A model generated the notes under the pieces. The model did not search any database. It was not told the origin of the DNA and saw only the letters and a program-made list of their open reading frames with translations. From an uncultured Oscillospiraceae bacterium (GTDB taxonomy: Bacteria > Bacillota > Clostridia > Oscillospirales > Ruminococcaceae): a stretch of 64,000 bases of DNA. Shown in pieces: positions 58,929 through 64,000 of the stretch. Position 1 is the stretch's first letter; each line of letters begins with the position of its first letter. The position numbers were made by a program, and so were the translations under genes. The stretch lies in assembly GCA_934448295.1 (NCBI GenBank), contig CAKSEY010000003.1, forward strand, positions 62,001 to 126,000. Reading direction: 5' to 3'.

Positions 58929-58963
58929 GGAAGGCTCCTTTCGCCGTGCTGTTTTATGATTAC

Positions 58964-58992
58964 AGTATAGCGCAAACGAAGCGGAATTTCAA
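58964..58992 (-). promoter_or_regulatory. GH59 gene promoter
   Basis: Minus strand: TTGAAA (58987-58992), 17 bases, TATACT (58964-58969), about 36 bases before the start. Confidence 0.8.
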
Positions 58993-59027
58993 TCTCAAAT
59001 ATTTGCGGAACTCTCAAAATATGAACA

Positions 59028-59840
59028 TCACAGTGCCTTGCTCATGCGGTACTCTGACGGGGATATCCCCTCGCACCGCCGGAAAACCACCCCGAAATAG
59101 GTCGGCGAGGCGTAACCGGTCAGCTCCGCTATCTCGGAAACGCTGCGCTCGGTTGTGAGCAGCAGGCGCTTGGCTTCGGCTATGCGGCGCCGCGCGAGGT
59201 ACTCCATCGGGCGCATTCCGGTCTGCGCGCGGAACACCCGGCAGAAGTGCTGGAGCGATATCCCGGAAAGCCCGGCAAGCTCCTCCAGCGTTATGTCCCG
59301 GCTGAATTCCCTGTCCATGTATTCTATCGCGGCGTCCGCCGGGGAGCCGCCCCTGCCCCGGGAGCCGCCCGTCACCAGCAGGGAGCGCACCTCCAGAATG
59401 TACTCGTACACCAGCATGGAGCACCTCTCGCCGCCGGAGACCGGGTCGTTCACTGCGGACATGAGCTGGCTGAATATCCGTTCGCAGCCGGAAAGCTCCA
59501 CGCCGCTTTTTTCGTGCCAGCTCCCGAAGCCCAGGGAGCACATTATCTCCGGGAGCTGCGCCCCCCGGAACACCGCCCATGCGGTCTCCCATGCGCCCTC
59601 CGCCGGGAAATATTCGTGCGGTATCCCCGGCGAGAGGAAGAAAATGCTGCCCGGCTCCTGCGGTATCTCCCGCTGACCCACCCGCAGGAAGCCGCGCCCG
59701 CTTCGCGTATACAGCACTTGGTAGGAGACCAGCCCCTTTTCCCGGCAGACGTGGTACTCCGGGTCGGAGATACCGATCCCCGAAAGGTAGAACGGGAGCC
59801 GGGTCTGCGCCGCCAGCACCGGATAAACTGCGCTGTACAT
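59028..59840 (-). CDS. AraC-family transcriptional regulator
   Basis: 270 residues. An N-terminal cupin-like sensing domain (~1-130; YQVLYTRSGRGFLRVGQREIPQEPGSIFFLSPGIPHEYFP) and two C-terminal helix-turn-helix motifs (~165-268; ITLEELAGLSGISLQHFCRVFRAQTGMRPMEYLARRRIAEAKRLLLTTERSVSEIAELTGYASPTYFGVVFRR). Members sense sugars. It lies directly upstream of the GH59-type gene on the same strand with only 99 bases between, so it likely controls that gene. GAGGTG precedes the ATG. Confidence 0.92.
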   Translation of the reverse strand: MYSAVYPVLAAQTRLPFYLSGIGISDPEYHVCREKGLVSYQVLYTRSGRGFLRVGQREIPQEPGSIFFLSPGIPHEYFPAEGAWETAWAVFRGAQLPEIMCSLGFGSWHEKSGVELSGCERIFSQLMSAVNDPVSGGERCSMLVYEYILEVRSLLVTGGSRGRGGSPADAAIEYMDREFSRDITLEELAGLSGISLQHFCRVFRAQTGMRPMEYLARRRIAEAKRLLLTTERSVSEIAELTGYASPTYFGVVFRRCEGISPSEYRMSKAL

Positions 59841-59858
59841 ATCATCACCTCTATCAGT

Positions 59859-59887
59859 ATTTTAACATCGCGCCGCCGGAATGTCAA
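59859..59887 (-). promoter_or_regulatory. AraC gene promoter
   Basis: Minus strand: TTGACA (59882-59887), 17 bases, TAAAAT (59859-59864). Confidence 0.82.
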
Positions 59888-60121
59888 GCCATAAAACACC
59901 GAACCCCCCGGACGATTATCCGGGGGATTTCGGTTATACGAAAAGTCAGGAGACTGGTAGGCTGTAGTATGCGAATCATTATAGCACGGCGCCATGTTCC
60001 TGTGACTGGATTTGTAATAAAAAAATGCGTTAGGGTAATATAACGCAGTGATGTGAACAGCCTCCTGCCGCAGGGAAAGCCCGCTTATTTCCGCGAAGCA
60101 GGCAAAAAGCACGGGATACAT

Positions 60122-60160
60122 TTGTTACCATATTGTAACCACATTGTAATCAGACTGTAA
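60122..60160 (+). promoter_or_regulatory. Four 11-bp-phased direct repeats upstream of vanW (PhoP/OmpR-type operator)
   Basis: TTGTTA, TTGTAA, TTGTAA and CTGTAA begin at 60122, 60133, 60144 and 60155, exactly 11 bases apart, and end at the -35 box (60161). Read on the other strand they are TTACAA-N5 repeats, close to the Gram-positive PhoP box and typical of OmpR/PhoB-family regulators bound head-to-tail. This spacing suits direct activation of the promoter. Confidence 0.65.
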
Positions 60161-60188
60161 TTGCATTTTAAAAAATTTCTGCTATAAT
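60161..60188 (+). promoter_or_regulatory. vanW promoter
   Basis: TTGCAT (60161-60166), 16 bases, TATAAT (60183-60188), abutting the direct repeats. Confidence 0.78.
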
Positions 60189-60237
60189 CAAATCAGAATG
60201 GTAATTTTATAGGAAAATAGGAAAAGGGAGTGAGAAC

Positions 60238-61083
60238 ATGAAGAAAAGAAAGCTTTTCTGCGAAATTTCGCCGCTGTGCTATAAAATATCGCTCCGCAAG
60301 GAGTATTTGCTGCGGGATATCCGCGATTCCATGAGCCGCGAGAAATTCGCCGGGAAATTCAACACCGTGCCGCTGCCTGCCGTGGTAAAGAGCCACAGCT
60401 CCCGGATAATGCGGAAGCTGGAGGGGGTAGACATGGAGCTCCAGCGGAACAAGGCGACCAACCTGCGGCTTGCCTGCGCGAAAATAAACGGCATAGTCGT
60501 CGGACCCGGCGAGGTGTTCTCCTTCTGGAAGCTGGTGGGCGAACCGGACGAAAAGCACGGCTACCTCGAGGGTCTGGTGATAAACCACGGAAAGCTTGAA
60601 CGCGGCGTGGGCGGAGGGCTGTGCCAGCTTGCGAACCTTATTCACTGGCTGGTGCTGAACAGCCCGCTCACCGTGACGGAGCTGGTGCACCACTCGGACG
60701 CGCTTTTCCCGGATTCCGGCAGGCGGGTGCCGTTCGGCACGGGGACGAGCGTGTTCTATAAAAACGTGGACTACCGCTTCAAAAACACCGCCGACAGACC
60801 GGTGCAGCTCCTGGTCTGGGTGACGGAAGCCGAGCTCTGCGGGGAGCTCCGCGCTCCGGAGCCGTTCCCGTACATATACAGGATAACCGAGGAGAACCAG
60901 GGCTACGTTGAGGAGGACGGCGAGTTCTTCCGGATAAGCCAGGTCTACCGCCTGACCCTCGACCGGGAGCGCCGGGTGCTCCGGCGGGAGCTGGTGCTCG
61001 ACAATCATTCAAAGGTGATGTACGATTATTCGCTTATCCCGGAGGGACAGATAATCACCCCGGGTCTGAGGAAACTGACATGA
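60238..61083 (+). CDS. VanW family protein
   Basis: 281 residues. The VanW core is clear: NKATNLRLACAKINGIVVGPGEVFSFWKLVGEPDEKHGYLEGLVINHGKLERGVGGGLCQLANLIHWLVLNSPLTVTELVHHS and RRVPFGTGTSVFYKNVDYRFKN. VanW is found with vancomycin-resistance clusters and in many gut Firmicutes; its biochemical role is not known. No vanX/vanY/ligase neighbours here, so it is not a resistance operon. No signal peptide. Start ATG 60238 follows AAAAGGGAG. Confidence 0.9.
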   Translation: MKKRKLFCEISPLCYKISLRKEYLLRDIRDSMSREKFAGKFNTVPLPAVVKSHSSRIMRKLEGVDMELQRNKATNLRLACAKINGIVVGPGEVFSFWKLVGEPDEKHGYLEGLVINHGKLERGVGGGLCQLANLIHWLVLNSPLTVTELVHHSDALFPDSGRRVPFGTGTSVFYKNVDYRFKNTADRPVQLLVWVTEAELCGELRAPEPFPYIYRITEENQGYVEEDGEFFRISQVYRLTLDRERRVLRRELVLDNHSKVMYDYSLIPEGQIITPGLRKLT

Positions 61084-61195
61084 ACGCTTGCGGCGGAGCG
61101 CTGCCGGGATGAACAGCCCCTTGCAGGATTTTCCCAGAACCTATAATAATCGCTCCATAATATACCCGCTGTATTGTGAAATTTGCAAAAAGGTA

Positions 61196-61224
61196 TTGCA
61201 ATTCTGGAAAAGATGTTGTATAAT
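61196..61224 (+). promoter_or_regulatory. GH74 gene promoter
   Basis: TTGCAA (61196-61201), 17 bases, TATAAT (61219-61224). Confidence 0.85.
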
Positions 61225-61281
61225 ATGTTTGTGTAATCCATTACATAGATGGACGGCAATAACAGGAGAATGGAGAAATAT

Positions 61282-63513
61282 ATGAAGCACAAGAAAATTC
61301 TGAGCATACTTCTCGCGGCTGTGACCGCCGTGGGACTTTCCGGCTGCTCCGGCAGCAATACCAGCAGCGGCAGCACGGACAGCACCCCCGACGTGGGCGG
61401 CGAGACCGTTTCCGGCGAACCCACGGCGGCTAATGTTTCCGTGAACGGCTGGAAATTCAGCCAGGTGGCGATGGGCGGCGGCGGATTCGTCAGCGGCGTG
61501 TTCACCACCAGCCAGGACGGGCTTTACTACGCGAGAACAGACGTGGGCGGCGCTTACCGCTACAACAAGGAGCTGGAAAAGTGGGAGTCCCTGTCCTACG
61601 GTATCAGCGAGGACGACCAGGGCTTCCTCGGAATCGCGGGGCTTGCATTCGGCGCCAGCGACCCCAACAGGCTGTACCTGCTTGCGGGAACGAGCTACCT
61701 CAGCGGCGGCAGGACTGCGCTTTTCATCTCCAACGACTACGGCAGCACCTTCACCCGCACTGAGCTCACCGACACCATCAAGGTGGACGGCAACGGAATG
61801 GGACGCGGCAACGGCGAGAGACTCGCGGTAGACCCGAAGAACAGCGACATCGTTTACGCCGGCGGCATGAGCACCGGCGGCCTGATAAAGTCCACGGACG
61901 GCGGTCTGACATTTACAAAGCTCGACCTCGGCACGGACACCACCACCGCCAACATCAACGGCGTTTGTAGCATAATCATCGATCCCACATCTGGGGACGA
62001 CAATAGCTGCTCCACGATCTACGCGGCGCTCTCCCGCAAGGGCGACTACAACATCTACAAGTCCACGGACGCAGGAGCCACATGGGCTCCCGTTGAGGAC
62101 GCGCCCAAGGGGCTTATGGTTCAGCGCATGAAGTACAACGGGGACGGCAAAATAATCATCACCTACGCGGACGCGGAGGGTCCCTGGAACAGCAACCGCG
62201 GCTCCGGCGGCATACGCGCGCTGACCATCGCGGACGATTCCATGGAGGATATCACCCCGGAGAAGCGCAGCTACGGCGACGTTGTCATCGACCCGAACGA
62301 CCCGAACAGAATGGTTGTCTGCACCGAGAACGTATACAGCCAGCAGCCCACCGGCGCGTTCGGCGATGAGTTCTACGTTACCACGGACGGCGGCAAGACC
62401 TGGAAGTACCTCAACGACGTTATGACCATGAGCGACGGCGGAGTAGCATGGCACGCAGGCTCCGCAATGCACTGGTGCAGCTCCATGGCTATCGACCCGA
62501 ACAACACCGACAGGGTGATGGTGGTTTCCGGCAACGGTATCTTCGCCTCCGACAACATCTGGGACGAGAAGCCGGACTTCCACTTCTTCGGCAAGGGCGT
62601 TGAGGAAACTGTTCCCTACGAGCTGGTAAGCATTCCCGGAGGAAAGCTCGTCACCGTTGTTGGCGACTACGACGGCTTCGCGCAGGACGACGCCGCTGAA
62701 TTCGGAACCATGCACAGCAGCTCCGCAGGCTCCATGACGGGGCTGGGCGTTGCAATGGGCAGCCCGGATATCTGGGTAAAGGCGGCGAACTCCACCAGCG
62801 GCAACGACTTCTGGTACACCGAGGACGGCGGCGCGACATGGAACAACGTGAAGAACTCCCCGCTGGACACCGGCGCGGCGCACGGCGGCTCCGTTGCGGT
62901 CTCTGCCGACGGAAAGACGTTCTACTGGGCACCGGATAACGGCGCGTTCATCTTCCGCACCGAGGACAAGGGCGAGACCTGGGAGAAGTGCGAGGGCGGA
63001 CTCAGCTGCAAGCGCATAATCGCCGACCCGGTAAATCCCGAGTATGTGTACGCCTCCAGCGGAAGCGCGTTCTATTACAGCAGCGACCGCGGCAAGACCT
63101 TCACGGCAAACAACGACCTGACGGTGTTCAATTCCACACGTCCGGCGGTAGTCGCAGGCGTTGAGGGCAAGATATACTTCTGCGCGATGGGACTTCAGGT
63201 ATCCGAGGACCACGGACAGACATTCAAGCGCATAGACACTGTTTCCAACTGCCAGATGGTAGGTCTTGGCAGAGGCAAGAACGACGGCGACCCTGAGGCT
63301 ATCTACATCTGGGGACAGCCCACCTCCGAGGATCCGGTGGGACTTTACTGGTCCGAGGACGAGGGCGCGACCTGGAAGCGCATAAACGACGATAACCTCC
63401 AGTTTGGCGGCACCGGCAACGGAAAGTTCGTGTACGGCGACTGGAACGTTTACGGCAGGGTCTACATGAGCACCCTGGGCTTAGGCGTAGTCTACGGCGA
63501 CCTTATTCAGTAA
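61282..63513 (+). CDS. GH74 xyloglucanase, lipoprotein
   Basis: 743 residues. Lipobox LSGC at ~19-22, Ser/Thr/Gly linker, then two seven-bladed propellers rich in Asp-box turns (STDGGLTFTK, TTDGGKTWKY, TEDGGATWNN, SEDEGATWKR). GH74 catalytic residues are seen: Asp87 in YARTDVGGAYR (base) and Asp462 in VVGDYDGFAQDD (acid), matching Xgh74A. It cleaves the xyloglucan backbone at the cell surface. Earlier in-frame ATGs at 61249 and 61270 lack a better ribosome site; ATG 61282 gives a standard lipoprotein signal. Confidence 0.9.
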   Translation: MKHKKILSILLAAVTAVGLSGCSGSNTSSGSTDSTPDVGGETVSGEPTAANVSVNGWKFSQVAMGGGGFVSGVFTTSQDGLYYARTDVGGAYRYNKELEKWESLSYGISEDDQGFLGIAGLAFGASDPNRLYLLAGTSYLSGGRTALFISNDYGSTFTRTELTDTIKVDGNGMGRGNGERLAVDPKNSDIVYAGGMSTGGLIKSTDGGLTFTKLDLGTDTTTANINGVCSIIIDPTSGDDNSCSTIYAALSRKGDYNIYKSTDAGATWAPVEDAPKGLMVQRMKYNGDGKIIITYADAEGPWNSNRGSGGIRALTIADDSMEDITPEKRSYGDVVIDPNDPNRMVVCTENVYSQQPTGAFGDEFYVTTDGGKTWKYLNDVMTMSDGGVAWHAGSAMHWCSSMAIDPNNTDRVMVVSGNGIFASDNIWDEKPDFHFFGKGVEETVPYELVSIPGGKLVTVVGDYDGFAQDDAAEFGTMHSSSAGSMTGLGVAMGSPDIWVKAANSTSGNDFWYTEDGGATWNNVKNSPLDTGAAHGGSVAVSADGKTFYWAPDNGAFIFRTEDKGETWEKCEGGLSCKRIIADPVNPEYVYASSGSAFYYSSDRGKTFTANNDLTVFNSTRPAVVAGVEGKIYFCAMGLQVSEDHGQTFKRIDTVSNCQMVGLGRGKNDGDPEAIYIWGQPTSEDPVGLYWSEDEGATWKRINDDNLQFGGTGNGKFVYGDWNVYGRVYMSTLGLGVVYGDLIQ

Positions 63514-63528
63514 TACAGAACAGCTTTT

Positions 63529-63565
63529 CAGCGCGGTGTTTCATGGAAATGCCGCGCTGTTTTTT
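63529..63565 (+). terminator. GH74 terminator
   Basis: CAGCGCGG (63529-63536) pairs with CCGCGCTG (63552-63559), extended inward to ~14 bp, followed by TTTTTT. Confidence 0.92.
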
Positions 63566-63573
63566 GTCGGCTA

Positions 63574-63602
63574 TTGACAATGATTTGCCAAGGTGATATA
63601 AT
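63574..63602 (+). promoter_or_regulatory. Promoter of the MBOAT gene
   Basis: TTGACA (63574-63579), 17 bases, TATAAT (63597-63602): perfect consensus. Confidence 0.9.
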
Positions 63603-63644
63603 GGAATCTGATATATTTCCCACGAAAATTTAGCGGGGTGCCGT

Positions 63645-64000
63645 ATGGTATTTTCAGATCTGTTCTTTTTATATTTATTCCTGCCTGCTGCTGCGTTCTG
63701 CTATGCGCTGGGCAGGTGCGCAGACAGCGCCAGGCTGTCCGCCGCCGAGGACGGCAGGTTCCGGATAACGAATTTCTGCCCGTATTCCAACGCGGTGCTG
63801 ATAGTCTTTTCGCTGATATTCTACGCATGGGGCGAGCCGGTCTACGTTGCGCTGATGGTCGTCAGCGTGCTGATGAACTATGTCGTAGGGCTGTGTATCG
63901 ACCGGGGGAGGCGGAAATCGAAGCCCGCGCTTGTCGTCGGGGTTATCCTCAATATCGCCATGATAGCGGTGTTCAAGTACGCGGATTTCCTTGTGGATAC
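63645..64000 (+). CDS. MBOAT-family O-acyltransferase, N-terminal part (partial)
   Basis: The first 118 residues before the window ends. MVFSDLFFLYLFLPAAAFCYAL is the usual start of AlgI/DltB-like membrane-bound O-acyltransferases (V/IFSSxxFLxxFLPxxxxxYxL), then NAVLIVFSLIFYAWGEP, YVVGLCID and VVGVILNIAMIAVFKYADF, all typical. It would acetylate or alanylate an extracellular polymer, usually with a partner AlgJ/DltD-like protein encoded downstream, outside the window. CGGGGTG lies 8 bases before the ATG. Confidence 0.85.
   Translation, partial: MVFSDLFFLYLFLPAAAFCYALGRCADSARLSAAEDGRFRITNFCPYSNAVLIVFSLIFYAWGEPVYVALMVVSVLMNYVVGLCIDRGRRKSKPALVVGVILNIAMIAVFKYADFLVD

Larger units (their letters stand above)
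59841..60237. other. Intergenic region between the AraC and VanW genes
   Basis: 397 bases. Besides the two promoters and the 11-bp repeats it holds a strong hairpin (CCGAA-C-CCCCCGGA/TCCGGGGG-AT-TTCGG, 59899-59933) of unknown role just upstream of the AraC promoter. No gene supported. Confidence 0.5.

Noticed and set aside
60238..61083. Vancomycin-resistance operon suggested by vanW
   Set aside because: No VanRS, D-Ala-D-Lac/Ser ligase, VanX or VanY genes around it; VanW proteins are common in sensitive Firmicutes.
61141..63213. 690-residue open frame antisense to the GH74 gene
   Set aside because: Its frame exists only because of GC-rich codon bias in the real gene; no ribosome site, low-complexity Val/Ala/Gly composition and no known motif, while the plus strand encodes a complete GH74 protein.

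Overview
The window looks like a chromosomal segment of a gut- or rumen-type member of the Clostridia, most like the Ruminococcaceae. Evidence for this is the Firmicutes-style dcw cell-division cluster led by mraZ and carrying a PASTA-bearing SpoVD/FtsI, an ANTAR regulator, reverse rubrerythrin, Cof-type HAD and VanW proteins, high-GC coding with strong Shine-Dalgarno sites, clean TTGNNN-N17-TATAAT promoters, and secreted glycan-degrading enzymes (GH74 and GH59 types). No rRNA, tRNA, CRISPR array, prophage or insertion sequence was recognised.

Layout. 1-3190: the end of a split (modular) glutamate synthase (FMN subunit tail, ferredoxin, FAD oxidoreductase, GXGXG subunit) followed by an ANTAR RNA-binding antiterminator. 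3196-6903: a minus-strand operon (HAD phosphatase, ArsC-like, CorC-like transporter, standalone FakA-like domain, unknown). 7161-15594: a polyamine region with SAM decarboxylase, a basic amino acid decarboxylase, spermidine synthase, cupin, carboxynorspermidine dehydrogenase, an interrupting unknown gene, carboxynorspermidine decarboxylase and a DUF554 membrane protein; it therefore encodes parts of two different spermidine routes. 15842-30692: the dcw cluster mraZ-rsmH-ftsL-spoVD-murE-murF-mraY-ftsW-murG-murA-divIB, then ftsZ on its own promoter. murD, murC and ftsA are not present, and FtsZ has an altered T7 loop.

30794-41417: secreted, membrane and unknown proteins, a DUF1292 gene, a probable structured RNA (6S-like architecture) and a cardiolipin synthase. 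41486-47201: rubrerythrin, a SpoIID-like lipoprotein, citrate synthase, MscL, a PTS EIIA-like protein that lacks both histidines, and a CPA2 antiporter. 47310-53614: an ECF sigma factor overlapping by four bases with a 1939-residue single-pass membrane protein built from about four 465-residue extracellular repeats; this probable sigma/anti-sigma sensor is the most unusual system here. 53937-63565: a BspA-type leucine-rich-repeat surface protein, a GH59-type galactosidase divergent in function from its neighbour AraC regulator (same strand, own promoters), a VanW protein behind four 11-bp-phased direct repeats, and a GH74 lipoprotein. The window ends inside an MBOAT acyltransferase.

Two small dispersed elements with covarying terminal stems (6937-7067 and 53636-53696) suggest a mobile or structured repeat family. 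All functional calls come from reading sequence motifs by eye; no database search was run.
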